Shown piece by piece: positions 11,392 through 23,590 of a stretch of DNA of 64,000 nt. A program made the translations under genes and the position numbers. The notes under the pieces were generated by a model that did no database searches, was not told where the DNA came from, and was given only the letters and a program-made list of their open reading frames with translations. The stretch covers positions 84,450,420-84,514,419 of the forward strand of contig OX439036.1 in the NCBI GenBank assembly GCA_949317995.1. The letters are read 5' to 3'. Source of the stretch: Acholoe squamosa. Its lineage: Eukaryota; Annelida; Polychaeta; Phyllodocida; Polynoidae. Numbering within the stretch: the first letter of the stretch is position 1; every line of letters starts with the position of its first letter.

Positions 11392-14289
11392 CATCTCTGA
11401 ACTATTGTTCTATTTTAGAGATGCCATTTTCCCTGTGTTTTGTCCTCAAAGGCGGGCCTCCCTAGCCCATTTAAAAGGGTCTATTTCTCCTCTTTCCTAT
11501 CCCCTCGGGATGTGTGTGGTGCACATATGCGCGGGCACTGACACATTCCTCTGTGAAATTGTGTAATGTAGTTCTCACCATGAATATGACCTTAGCTGTC
11601 GAAATGGCGTTAAACATCTATTACTCACTCACTCACTGTCCTCAAAGGCGCGATCAGATCTGAGAGTATAGGCTTCCATAAAGGCCAATTAGAGTTGTAT
11701 GCTCCTCCTTCGTTTACTCTTTGTGTAGTGCCAATAGTAGCAAAACCGCCAAATGAAGTTTACATGTCGCATACTGCAGAGAATCGTAGTTATTGTGAGT
11801 ATGCAAACATATAATAGCTGAAGTTCTGTGTAAAATACCAATCTCCCGACTGACCCCATACTAGAGGTACAATCGGTTGCTCATGAATACTGAAGTAACT
11901 GAAATTCTGTGTGTACTGGTATAAATGGCATTCTTCTGGGTAATTCTGATCATTGGGGACTTTAAAAGCTCTGCACTGCTGTCCTTGACCCTGTTTTATT
12001 TGTATATATGTATAAGATTAATTTAATGGAAATATTTTGTTTTGACAGTTACATACAAAGCAGCATGTTTCAGCTTCGTATTACTAATCTTATGCTTAAA
12101 AAAACGAACAGCAAAGCTTTGCTATGTTGAAGTAAAGATTCTCAATATTAACCTTTATAAACGTAAACCCCGACCTTAAATGCTTGCATACAAAATATTG
12201 TCACATACAGTATATATGTTGCGTCCGCAAGTCGCACCCCTATTTTGGGAAATTTTTACTTTGCTGTATACCGTACTCAGACTTTGGGAAATGCTTTAAG
12301 CCTTATTTCCTTGTATGTTAGTTTACAATATTTGTCATTGTGTAGTCGCCATTTAAAACAACAACTTATAGATGTTTTCCTATAGTGCAAGGAATGAGTA
12401 CATCACATAGAAAGTAACGAATTTTTCCTTTTGATGGGCGCACATGAAAGTGCACGGAAGAGTTTGTTTATATCATATGTATAACTAAACGCTATTGATG
12501 CTTTGCCTTGATATCACAAAGAGAAATATCGTATTGTGGTTTCACCTATACATGCATTTATACTCATGCGAAATTTTATATATGATGATAAGGATGTATA
12601 ATGCATTCATGAATGCGTCATTGAAGGAAAGTTTGGTGCTGCTCTTGGATGATTCCATATCAATGTTTCTTGTTTAATATGAGTGAGTATTGATGTACAT
12701 TTATAAATACAGTGCATGGGGGGGGGGGTATGTAAAGATCGTATGACTTGAAATGCCTATGTAGACCTACATGTTTAAAGATAATCATAATCAGATGCCC
12801 ATGAAACGACTCATAAATAACTTTTACTTGAGATAATGAAGAAGACACTATCTCACTTTCTTATCAAGGGCTGTATGCTTTTGGAACTCATATGTAAGTT
12901 GGCATATTCTTCATCTCATTTCACGAAATATGGCCGCTATATTTTTGTCACAAAAGCTGATATGACTTGTGTTCAGAATACCATTTTGTATTTGATTTAC
13001 CCCCATATATAAAATACATGCAATATTGTATGCATCTGGAGCTGTAGACTCCAATTTGACTGTATGTCCCGAGAGTGAGATACATCATTGATTTATGTAC
13101 AATAAAAATAGTAGTATGGATCTGATATAACTACAGGTATCTGCTTATCTAGGTGCAATGATAGATAATAGCAGGGGACTCCTGCCTTTTGACCCCCGGA
13201 TACTACCGGGTAGTGGAATTTATTATAGTCACAATTACAAAATGAATATGATTATACGTCCTTGTACGAACCAACGAATAACCGATGCTGCATATAATAT
13301 AATTATAAGGCAAATTTGTCACATTAAAAGTGCAATGAAAGTATTTATTGGTATTAAAGTGTAGACAATATATTCGTACAATGCATGAGTTTCTCTTTAA
13401 TCTGTATACATTGAGTGAGGGAGAATGAAAATGAGAAACAATATTGATTCACATGAGGCAACACTGAAAAAAGGTGTGATAAGCAATGTATTTCTGAGTT
13501 GTATAATATAAACCTAACTTATGTAATAACCATCACATTGCTTTCGTGGAATTTTACGGCGAAGGCCAAAGCTTTTAGCCCACAAGATATATTAGTTATG
13601 CTATCAGATGCAGTAGTTTTATATGATGTGGTACATTTGATCGGCATTTCAAAATCAGAATACATTGTAAAGAAATGGAAGGGTTCAACCACTTTCTCTC
13701 GTCCTGGACCAAGTTTCATAATACACTATCGATAGCATATTTTGAATTTGCCTGCATGCAAATATAAAAAAAGTGCATGTGTATTTTAGATATACCCGGC
13801 AATTATTACTATATAGCATACAGCAAAGCTTGTGTGAAAATCATTGTGGTATCGACATGTAGTTTTGATAGTTATTTATTATTATTGGTGCAAATAACTA
13901 CAATTGTGAACGAAATAAAAATTCATAGTTAAATTTACTATTGTGTTACTGTTTTACAGTTGAAATTCAACTAACCGTGGTTATGGTTAAACTAGAATAT
14001 TTCATAGAGTATAGATATGTAGTCCAAATTACTTTTTAAGAGTGCACTTTATAGTGGGCCCATGCAGTGGTGGGACTTATTCCTGCCTTTTGACGAAGTT
14101 CCTCTATAAAGGCTAGAGGGAGACTCGGATATAACAAGTAAACGAAAAAAAACCAGCATCTGTGCCGGGCATCTGGGGTCAGCCTTAAATTAATATGGTA
14201 TATAACTATGGGTTATAGAGTGATTATCATTTCTTGGGACATGGCTTTGAAAAAGCCAAGGGTGAGGAGTGCGAAATTTCTTTTGGACT
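11392..14289. other. Intergenic between convergent genes
   Basis: Contains the 3' flank of the beta-subunit gene, a SINE-like tail (11578-11635), hairpins around 12109 and 13820, and AT-rich sequence. A minus-strand AATAAA about 410 nt past the stop of gene A (near 13876) may be its polyadenylation signal. No further exon with family resemblance was found. Confidence 0.5.
11578..11635 (+). repeat. SINE-like 3' tail
   Basis: The sequence ATGGCGTTAAACATCTATTA runs into a CACT/ACTC tetranucleotide tail. Tails of this form (GGCGTTAAAC plus a short simple repeat) are common at the 3' end of molluscan SINEs. The 5' head is not recognisable. Confidence 0.5.
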
Positions 14290-14538
14290 TTACATGCGAT
14301 AGCTCACAGCCTTTTCCTGGTCTTCTCCATTAAAGCTGCCCTGTGGCAATGGGTCCACAGATTCAAAGTATACAGGGTTATCCTTTCCACCACCTACGTC
14401 CACTACCCTCTCAGTAACTGTCTCTGTCATAGACCACTTCTGTTGCTCTGCATTGCCAAATATGATGTAAACTATCCAGCCAACGAGGTAGATGCCAGCA
14501 GAGAGGAAGAACACTGTTTGCCACTCCGCTACATCACC

Positions 14539-14905
14539 CTAAAGCAGACATTAGTGCAATAATAGAATGTGATCTGAAATGGGAAAAGGGACCTTATTCC
14601 CCCTAAAATAAGGTATCTTTTTTTAGATTTAGATTCGAAATTTGTAATAATTGAGCGCAAAATTATTAGAATACTAGAGGCGATTAAGGTAACTTGCTCA
14701 GACAATGGAGATAGATGCATGTGTTTAATGGTATAGTAGCCCTATCAAAATTCTATACTTTGCTAAACTGTATTATTTTAATGACTCTTTCCCTACAAAA
14801 AATATACTCAATAGCTATAATCGTTTCTAATAACTTAGATATCAATTATAAAATTCAGAATGTTGATCATTGCCGGATCCCAACTATTAAAAGCATGATC
14901 CATAC
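14539..14905 (-). other. Intron 11 of SLC17 gene A
   Basis: AT-rich; bounded by AAT|GTATGG and TTTAG|GGTGAT splice sites. Nothing else seen. Confidence 0.7.
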
Positions 14906-15599
14906 ATTGCTTGTGATTGAACCAATGATTGGAGGAGCAATGATTCCAGGTATGGTGCACAGGGTGTTGTCTATTCCTTGTATTATTCCGGAAAATCTAA
15001 AGGGAAAAGAAGCGAACTCAATCTACATAGCTATTCAAGTACATTTAATTCAATACTTGTGTGCAGTGTGGTGTTTCAAAATCAGAATATGGATATAATT
15101 TTTATTAAAGAAAAAATATCATAGTTTGTAAATAGTCATGATTTACCTGGGTGCCATGTCAACCTGATTGGTCAGCGCTCCTGACCTCACAAAGGCCATT
15201 AGCCCAACCCAAAATGTTAAAAGTACAACGGCCACGGTTGTGTCATCAGATGAGAGATAGGCCACACCAATAGCAATTCCAGCACTTGGGACCATTCCTG
15301 GAAAAAAGCAACAACAAAAAAAAAAACCACACAGGTATCTCCCATGCAGTACACAATATAGCAAATCGATGCGCATGCAACTACGGTGTCAGTATACAAA
15401 TGCTATATGTAATGTTATAAATATTTCGACATGCTCGCAACAATGCATACAGATATTAAATATTCTGATAATGCTTATTACAATCAACAAGCACAAGCAA
15501 ACAAAGAAGAAAAAACAACAACAAAATATCGCCAAACTATACAGATATCTCATGAATAAATATTGCAAAGGCCGTGGTTAGAATAGGCTAACGGGGGAG

Positions 15600-16195
15600 A
15601 ACGTGCCTCTGGGGGAGATTTTTAGTACTGGGTTTGGCCACCAGGGGGCAATATATGGGTAAAACACTAAAAATATACTAAAAAATGCTTTAGACCAATT
15701 TTTGACAAGGAATCCAGTGGTATGCTTAAAATTAATCCACCTCCACTGAAAATGTTCCATTTTTGGAAGGTTGGTTGCCATGGAAACATAGAAAATTGGT
15801 AGATAGGGCAAATTGTGGTTGCCATGGAAATGCCTCCACTATTGCAATTGGAAATCTTTGCCACAAACCTTTTTTGAAATCACTTCAGGAATAGAGAAAA
15901 CCGCTGAAAAATTCCCTCTAGAACCAATTTTATGATAAAAACATCACAGGTCTTTCTTTGGTTATTTTTCCACAATACTGTATTGTTTTGCATTATTATT
16001 GTTTATGATAGGGTATGATGCATTTAGTGCTTATTTCCCATTTTCAGTTGTACACACCAACCTAGGTTTGACAGGCAATTACTGCAAAACTACCAGGGAT
16101 ATTTTAGCTCAAGATATCTCATTTTAAAGCTCATGACTTAAACCTTAAAAAGCCATTCCCCCTTGAGGGCATGTTTTCCCTCACCTGGCCACAAC
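15600..16195 (+). repeat. Dispersed repeat family, copy 2 (in intron 9 of gene A)
   Basis: Same orientation and block order as copy 1 at 2785-3300, including CCACCAGGGGGCAATATATG and GGCATGTTTTCCCTCACCTG. It fills most of the intron between exons 9 and 10 of gene A. Confidence 0.7.
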
Positions 16196-17271
16196 TGATT
16201 ATTGTATACAGTTACCTACCTATAGATTGACATAGTTTCCTAGTCCATGTTACTTTAAAAAGTCGTTTAGATATTATAAAGTATGCCATTAAAGATGCTC
16301 CTATAGTCAAAATAAAGTTACTAATATAGGGTAGCGAATTGTAGAGTCCATTCTGAAACAAAAAAAAAACACACACACACAGTATAGTCATACTGGAGGG
16401 TCCTGACATGGCCTTCTGAAAAAGGCAATATTCGCATCGGTGGACCATTCCTGAAATTAGTATTGTATCTGTTTACTTGGAGAAGGTTTGAGACACTATT
16501 GTATAATAGATGGGACTTAGAGCTGCAACAAGAAGTGACATAATTTAAATAGATGTCCACTGAGATTTTCCGTTTTTTCCCCATTTCTATCATAAGCCCA
16601 CTTGCTAGAATGTGATGCTTAAATCTCATTCTGTTTTGAAAGCTTTTGCCATGATAATTCCAAGGGTACAGATGTGCAAAAATAAAATGCTTCCAGCATT
16701 TTCTCCATCCTATTGTAACAGGCAGGTTACATGTAGTTTTGGGACACTGAAGGAGACACAGAACACAAGTTGCAGGTTGACTAGATGACTGACTCAGGCC
16801 TACTGCCCCAGAGAAGCCAGTTCTTTTATTATAATTATTGAACTACCATGTGCCAGGTGTTGCTGACCTTGCACATTACTGATAACACATACATTATAGT
16901 GCCAAGATATGAGGCAATAACTGCACCTTTAACAGCAGGTTAAACATTAGGACATGTATGGGTACACAATGATACAAGGATTACACTGACAGAAAAAAGA
17001 GGATCAGCCTGAGTTTCACCTAGTCTCTTGTGCTGTCTGAGTATCAAGAGAGCCTCTGCTAGAGGCTCTCCCCTGACATGCCATACTCATGCTGAGCCTG
17101 CTTCAATGCCACACATTGGGAAAAAGGATCAGCATGAGTATGGCACAAGGCTCAGGCATGGTGCCATACTCAGTCTGAATCTAACTGAATACTCCAGCAA
17201 AGCAGGGGTCTAGCCCTTACACTGATATCTGAGATTATATCATATCCTAGCACCCACCACACCATGTGCCT

Positions 17272-17340
17272 CATTAGCTCAGTTGATATGGCACTGAACT
17301 CTGCATCTGAAGGTGGTGAGTTCAAGCCCCATTGAGAATT
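17272..17340 (+). repeat. tRNA-like sequence
   Basis: Has an A-box-like TTAGCTCAGTTGATATGG and a B-box-like GAGTTCAAGCC at tRNA spacing. Acceptor-stem pairing is poor, so this is more likely a tRNA-derived relic than a working tRNA gene. Confidence 0.5.
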
Positions 17341-17703
17341 TTTGTAAAGTCATTCTCGGTAAGTCAATCTTATTGCTACAATGTAAGCATGAATATGCAT
17401 TCATAATGGGGTTGTGAGAAGATTTTTCCCTATTAAGCCCCCCCCCCTTCACCCATTCTTGCACATACTCAACATCCTTTCTATCCTCTAGTCCTTAGAA
17501 CCATGATATCTAAGAATATAATCTTATCTATTTAGGAATATAATAGGAATTAAAACATTTAGAGTATGATCATATCTTTGCAATAAATGTAAAAGTAACA
17601 TATGGTCCCAGGCATATTTCTAATGTTTTGGGGCTTGGAAAAAAGTAGAATACCAGATTTCAACACACAGAGGGAGCAGATCATATGAGATTTCAAGTGG
17701 AGG

Positions 17704-17790
17704 TCTTTCAGCACAGTCAAGATGGTGTAGTGGTAACATGTTTACCTTCATATGAGAAGGTCCTGAGTTTGATTCCAGCCCAGGGATGCT
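17704..17790 (+). repeat. tRNA-like sequence
   Basis: ATGGTGTAGTGGTAACATG resembles a tRNA D-arm/A box, and GAGTTTGATTCCAGCC resembles a B box, with a hairpin (ACCTTCATATGAGAAGGT) between. Pairing is imperfect; probably tRNA-derived. Confidence 0.5.
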
Positions 17791-18002
17791 TTTGAAAAGT
17801 TGCAAGTTTTCAACCCGAAATATTTTGTTATGCAAACGATTTATTTTCTTGCTATTTTCTGACTTGGCAGACGTTGAAGATTCTGTCAGTTTTCAAGCAA
17901 GCATCTATTTCAATTAGTTACAAAGTTAGGTCTTAGAAAAATACATTGTAATAGATGAGATGTTTCCTATTAAACTGAAAAAAAGAAAAATGTTTCTCAG
18001 CA

Positions 18003-18068
18003 CCACCTAGACTTGAACCTGAGACCCCTCACATGCAAAGCGAGAATCCTAACGCTGTGCCACCTCTA
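18003..18068 (-). repeat. tRNA-Ala-like sequence
   Basis: Read on the minus strand: GGTGGCACAGCGTTAGGAT, then an anticodon arm CTCGC-TTTGCAT-GTGAG (5-bp stem, 7-nt loop, TGC in anticodon position), then GGTTCAAGTCTAGG. The anticodon arm is intact, but the T and acceptor stems pair badly. Most likely a tRNA-derived relic. Confidence 0.5.
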
Positions 18069-18299
18069 CAACTGGTGAGCCAGGTTGCAATAGGCATATA
18101 AGTAGGACTGTGCAATACTTACTGAGGACATTGTGGACATTTGTCCTTACTATGGGCATTTTTCCTTACTATGGTCACTCCAGTCTGTGTTCCCTATTAG
18201 TCTACTGGGTCTCATATGACCAATGACATCTCACTGTAGTAGGTCTATGGTTGAAATAGCATATTGATAGTGCCACTATCAACACCTGACCCGCTAGCA

Positions 18300-18362
18300 C
18301 ATATAGGAGCACAAAGGAGTCACACTAAGGAGGTACCCGGTTCAAATCCCACCAAGGAGCAA
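18300..18362 (+). repeat. tRNA-like B-box fragment
   Basis: ACCCGGTTCAAATCCCACC is a good B box, but the upstream half does not fold as a tRNA. Fourth tRNA-like sequence in the same intron. Confidence 0.4.
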
Positions 18363-20306
18363 AAATAACACTGAAACCAGGAATGCACAAACTATTCATC
18401 GATTAATTAGACTGCCTTAGGAAGTTGAATGTTCGACCATCTGAAATCCTTGTGTGTATGAAATTATGGGCTTTTGTCAAACGGTGACCTTAATTTCTAT
18501 ATTTCTTTATAATGTTTAACAAACCAATTATGTGTTGGGCTTAATACACCCTACAGCTTAGTAGTTCAATAAGGGCTACAAATGCAGGGCTACATAACCA
18601 TTACAATTTAGACTGTCTGTAAGCCCTACAATGCAGTGCTGATTAGTAACTCTTTAAGTGGGGTTGTGCCCACTGGGTAGTGTTGCTGGACTCACTCTGA
18701 AGATAGAATCCAGTAAAGTGTGATCCTATATAGATGTATTGGGATACTCTGGCAGTGCATTACACCATTGGTAAGAAAGACTCCTGCAATGGTGGAGCCT
18801 GTTCAGGTAGGATCCAGCATTGCCTGACCCTCTTCATAGAGATACTCAGGCAATGTCCTATTCTCTTCTATTATGTTACTCCAGTTGACCCTGGGCCTGT
18901 CTCTAAAGAGACTCCTACACTGTGAAAGTAGGGCAGTAGAGAGGGTACAGCTAGGCCATAAACAATCTAGAGTAGAGTGTCAGGTATTGCTGGAGTATGC
19001 CTACACCCTAGGCTCACCCTGAGTATCAAAATATACTCACTTTGGCGACATTTGCCTGAGGCTAACATTAGGCTCCCGGTGAGTATCATTATTTTTTCTG
19101 TGTAGGCTTTGCTTATCCTTCCCTAACAAGCTGGCTAACTCCTACCGTTTCACTATTATACCCAACTCAGCGGCTTTATCTGTCAAGAGAAATTGGACAG
19201 GTTTTCTATGGTGGAAGGAGCCTTGCATCTTAGGCCTAACTACTCAGTTCTGCCACCTGCATGGGGATATTGGTCAAAACTATTCATCTGAAACTGAAAA
19301 CTAAATCCTTACCTGTAGTATATTAGAATGGCACTGTATTTGAGGAAAAGAGCCATAGAATTATCTGAGGTAGACATTAGAGAAGGGTGCAACATTTATT
19401 GCAACTAACCAATTGGGAACAGCTCAGTCAGAGTTACAGTTGTAATAATGTATATGACAACAGACAGCTCACCTACCTCTGACATGTCAAATTTGAAGAC
19501 ATCTTTCATATATTGAGGGAGGGAGGTCAATGCTACATACCATCCCCAATTGTAGCATACATCAACCACAAATATAGCGTATAATGGGACAGTGGTCAGC
19601 AAGCTCCTCCATGGTACATGAAGTGTCTACAAAATATATTTTTTTCAAAGGTTTTGTAGCAACGATGAACCCATCAGCCAAGGTTGACACATGAGAACGG
19701 GGCTTGTATACCTTCATTATAGAAAATGATATCACTACCCTAGGCAATATTCCTGAGTATATTCCCATAGAGATAACAATAATGTATATATGTATTCACA
19801 GTCTAACCTATAGATATTATATATTAGTAGATTTCTCCTTGAAATCGTTCTCTCAAAATTCAACAGTTAGCGACAGGGGAGATCCAAATTCATTCAAACA
19901 GCGTTGTTTAATTTCACATCTAAATAAACTGTACTCAAAATTATAAGATGAATTTTCAAAATCTCCCATTGCTATCGGGGTCAAATATTTAGAATGATCA
20001 GACTAACCTTAACCTCCGCCTTCATTGAGAGCGATGATTGGATGTAGTCTCGTTCTAAGTCAGAAATTCGAGGATGCTCGGCTGGAGAACTAAATCCCAT
20101 GAAAAACCAAACTACGCACCACACTGCTGAAGCTATTCCTGTAGAATGAATTTGTTTTGCCTATCAAAGAGAAGTTCTGTCAAATTTGTCCGCATTGGAT
20201 AACTCATAATAGAGATGGTTTTAATACTTTGCAGATACTTTGACCCTTATGAAATTTAGGACTGTTACAAGGGACATGCTCTTGAATCTTATGCATGAAG
20301 GATGTA

Positions 20307-20608
20307 CACTGTAAAAACAGTGTTTAAGGATTAAACACCAGTGTTTAGAAGTTAAACACTTGGTTAAACACTTATTTGTCCCACTTTTCTCAACACTTCT
20401 TAAGTGTTAAACGCGTTTAATTTTAAACGCGTTTAACTAGGAAGTGTTTAACCAAGTGTTTAAATGCTAAACACTTAACACTTCAGTGTTTAGGTGTTTG
20501 AGAATAAGTGTTTAAACGCTAAACACCTAAACACTTCAAGTGTTTAGATGTTTAAATATTGGTGTTGAGAAAATTTGGTGTGTATCTTTAAACACCTTTT
20601 TTGCAGTG
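20307..20608. mobile_element. MITE, 302 bp, TA target site (Tc1/mariner-like)
   Basis: The ends CACTGTAAAAA and TTTTTTGCAGTG are inverted, flanked by TA at 20305-20306 and 20609-20610. The interior is almost wholly made of AAACACTT/AAGTGTTTAA words in both orientations, so it can fold extensively. It lies in intron 6 of SLC17 gene A, right beside exon 6. No transposase. A TA duplication suggests Tc1/mariner mobilisation. Confidence 0.65.
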
Positions 20609-21243
20609 TAGAGTCAATTCTAGGACCGAACATTATTCCTACCCATTACGTAAAAGATTGAAGGCCATCCTCCATCAAATCCATAGTCACAGAGGTAGCC
20701 CGATAAAATGGAACTAATGATAGACCCAACAGGTGTCCCTGCAATGGAAAACAGTTTATAGGGAACAGGTTGGCGATCTTTTCTAGCTAAGATAATGGTT
20801 GAGGTAACGCCTTTTTTGTATGGATAAATCCAAAATAATACTATAACACTATAATACTTTCGTTGAACACATACCGGAAGTGAACACAGCTAGAAGAACG
20901 GTCCTCTCTTTGGGGGGTGCCCATCTGCCCCAGAACTGATAAAACGTTGGGTAATAAACCCCCTGCCAAGTTGTTAAAACATAATTATTATATGCTCGTT
21001 TGTAATACTGGTAGTTGTCATGATGGTCGTAAATTACAGAATGCAATGATCATAGCTGAGTTGTCTTCCGAGATAATGCATAAAGGTCAATGAATGCAAA
21101 ATAAGAGTTTCTCTTTACGAAGAAGCGGCGATATCTTAATTGAATACAGTTCAGTTTCCTTTTACACGTTTTCCCAAAAATAGTGATGGGGACCACAAAA
21201 CGATATGTTAATGCTCACGGATGCGAATCCCTTTAAGGATTGG

Positions 21244-21248
21244 ACTAC
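21244..21248. repeat. Target-site duplication (3' side of provirus)
   Basis: ACTAC here and at 36940-36944 (GTAGT in gene orientation) flank the provirus. Removing one copy plus the element leaves exon 4 of gene A at 101 nt, the same length as in genes B and C. Confidence 0.85.
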
Positions 21249-22596
21249 TGTCATACTAGTAATTGGCATGATCAAGTTGTCATATGAGAAATATCATAAG
21301 ACTAGTGGTATAAAATGTAATTATCTCAAGGCTCTTATAAATAGTGTTATTTCCAGTTGTCACTGGTTTATTCAGCTTTAGGCAACGTGTAAGAAATATC
21401 AATCATACAGTAGTTAGTATGTAGGTAGTTTGCACATACAGTAAACATACAGTAATTTATAAAGTATAATGTTCAGTTCCACTCCACCTGTGAGGTATTA
21501 ATAATACAGTGTCCAGCATAGTTCTAGGTGGGTTCCCACACCTAGCTCCTGACCTGCTGCTTAGAGGAATAATGTAATAATGGATAACTTTACCCTCTGG
21601 TGGAAGTCTTGAAGAAGATAGCCTCTGGCCACTAATGGTAGGAAACCAATGCCTGTCTAGCATAGTTTCACCATAGTGCAGTGGTATAGCAGGTAGCAGG
21701 AGATGACTGGAGATGTTACCTCTAGAGCGGTTCTTGGTGATGTGTCTTCCTGGAGGTGCAGACAGGCTATTTGTAGCAAATCTTGGAAAAGCACCTCCAG
21801 ACTGACTGGAGCCAGCAGCATCTGCCTAACTCTACAATTGTTTGAGGGGACCCTTTCAAGTGTCACAGGGGGACAAAGGACCCCCATGGACGCCGCTATG
21901 GCCCCCATTGTCTTGGTCGGTTCTGCATCTTCAAACCCTCATAACTCGGTCGTTTATGCTTGTATAACCGCCATTTTGGGCATGCGCAGAGCTGAATGTG
22001 CCAAGATTATAATGCCCGCTGGATAGGCGCGTAACTCCCGCCGGTTTGTCTGTAGCTCACTCGGAGGTTGATTCAGTCTCCATGGCGTAACTTCCTTAAT
22101 ACTGGGAGTTCCGCCTTGATCTTGGGCTCATTCTGACCGTCTAATTATGGGCTTTCCATAGAATTTTTGATATTTGACCTAGGTTGCTCAGGAGCGACGC
22201 TAGAGCGACCGGAAGGTTATGGCGTCGTGCTTATGTAACCCATTGTTCAGTCCTTAGAGTGCTCAGACACTCATGACGGCGTCAGCGGTGCTCAGGCACC
22301 CGTGACGGCCGGTTGCATTCACTTACAAGTTATTAATTTGTGCATTGAACCATGAGGTCGCACACTGAGACCCTCATTTTTATTATATTGTGCAGTGAAC
22401 CATTAGGTCGGAGCCTTTGATGTCAGAGAGTGTATGTAACTGACCTGGCTGGTGTGCAGTGGGGCATGAACGCTCTTATGTAAAGTTTGAGCGCTCTTAT
22501 AGCTCTTAGAACCAACCTATGTATTAATTTCATAGATATTTCTTTGATTAATACAAAATATGTTAGAATTTATGGAACAATAAAATGGTATATCAT
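21249..22596 (-). mobile_element. 3' LTR of the provirus (1348 bp)
   Basis: Nearly identical to 35591-36939. Differences seen: a diverged patch at about 21301-21345 (U5), a few single substitutions (near 21390, 21428, 21433, 21468) and two near 22060-22075. In element orientation it starts ATGATATACC and ends GTATGACA. Confidence 0.93.
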
Positions 22597-22601
22597 AGAA
22601 T

Positions 22602-22615
22602 ACTCCCTCTCCCCC
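22602..22615 (-). other. Polypurine tract
   Basis: GGGGGAGAGGGAGT on the minus strand, 5 nt before the 3' LTR. This is the expected place and composition for the plus-strand primer. Confidence 0.75.
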
Positions 22616-22984
22616 GAAAGAATGCGAAACTCCGTCATTTCGCCGAGGGAATGTACAATTTATACAATTTTTACCTTATTTTGGAGTTGTATACTGTTTT
22701 GTAAGAGGATTTGAAGTGATGGGGAGTGCTTCAAATGCAATTTTTGTGGTAGAGCTTTGTCAGTATAAACAATTTTCTCCTGGGTATAAGTACATTTCCG
22801 AGTTTCTATATCTTACCATACCATAGCTTATTTGCTTATGTAACATCAATATTGGGTACAATTTTCCATTTTTATGTACAACATACAATTTGGCAAATAG
22901 TGTGCAATTTTGGCATTTAATATTCAATTTAGCGTGCAAATTGAACATAAATGACAATTTCGGTGTGCAAATTTACAATTTCGC

Positions 22985-23245
22985 GTGTAATTGCGTTCAA
23001 TTGACAATTTCAGTATGCAAATATATAATTTTTGCGTACATTTGGCAATTTAAGTGTGCAAATATATAATTTTCGCGTATATTTGGCAATTTTAGTGTGC
23101 AAATATATAATTTCGCGTACATTTGGCAATTTGAGTGTGCAAATATATAATTTTCGCGTATATTTGGCAATTTTAGTGTGCAAATATATAATTTCGCGTG
23201 CATTTGGCAATTTTAGTATGCCAATGTATAATTTTTGCGTTCAAT
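22985..23245 (+). repeat. About 41-bp tandem repeat, 5-6 copies
   Basis: Units of the form GCGTACATTTGGCAATTT then AGTGTGCAAATATATAATTT, drifting at the edges. Located inside the retroelement. Confidence 0.85.
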
Positions 23246-23408
23246 TGATAGTTTCTGTATGTACAAATGTAATTTTGCGTACAGCTTGGATACACATAGA
23301 AATGTTGATTTTCTAAAAATCTGACTTCAGTGTATGAATTGGGTACAGACATACAGTATAATGTGCAACATATAAATCAAATGTAAATTGGATACAACTT
23401 ACAATCTA

Positions 23409-23590
23409 GTGTGCAAACATACAATTTTAGTGTGCAAATTGGGTACGAGCGTACAATCTGGTGTGCAAACATACAATTTTAGTGTGCAAATTGGGTACAA
23501 GCGTACAATCTGGTGTGCAAATATACAATTTTAGTGTGCAAAATTGGGTACGAGCGTACAATCTGGATTACACTATTCAATTTATGGGAT
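23409..23590 (+). repeat. 52-bp tandem repeat, 3 copies plus partial
   Basis: Units start at 23409, 23461 and 23513: GTGTGCAAACATACAATTTT, then AGTGTGCAAATTGGGTACGA, then GCGTACAATCTG. Word content shows it is related to the 41-bp tract. Confidence 0.85.

Larger units (their letters stand above)
16353..19476 (-). other. Intron 8 of SLC17 gene A (3.1 kb)
   Basis: Bounded by GAG|GTAGGT (exon 8) and TTTCAG|AATGG (exon 9). It holds four tRNA-like sequences (listed separately) and several short repeats such as GAGTATCA and AGGCTCAG around 17030-19090. No exon with coding resemblance. Confidence 0.65.
14290..21248 (-). pseudogene. SLC17 gene A, 3' segment: end of exon 4 to stop (gene split by a provirus)
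   Basis: This is the downstream part of an SLC17 transporter cut in exon 4 by the element at 21249-36939. Coding exons (minus strand): 4b 21248-21219, 5 20962-20875, 6 20738-20643, 7 20138-20008, 8 19626-19477, 9 16352-16220, 10 15297-15147, 11 14996-14906, 12 14538-14290. All have GT-AG ends and the same lengths as in genes B and C, with no stop or frameshift. Recognisable blocks are WAPPKERTVL after helix 4, FDGGWPSIFY, SSPAEHPRIS, LPQYMKD, NGLYNSLPYISNF and SGIIQGIDNTLCTIPG. The C-terminal tail differs from B to D (GKDNPVYFES in place of DNHGF). Intron 8 is 3.1 kb and repeat-rich. Confidence 0.85.

Noticed and set aside
18003..18068. Functional tRNA-Ala gene
   Set aside because: The anticodon arm is good, but the acceptor and T stems do not pair properly, so only a tRNA-like relic is claimed.
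21657..22026. Overlapping 83- and 107-codon frames inside each LTR
   Set aside because: They are present in both LTRs simply because the LTRs are near-identical; no domain, and they lie in U3.
23010..23316. Repetitive frames on both strands in the 23-kb region
   Set aside because: By-products of the 41-bp tandem repeat.
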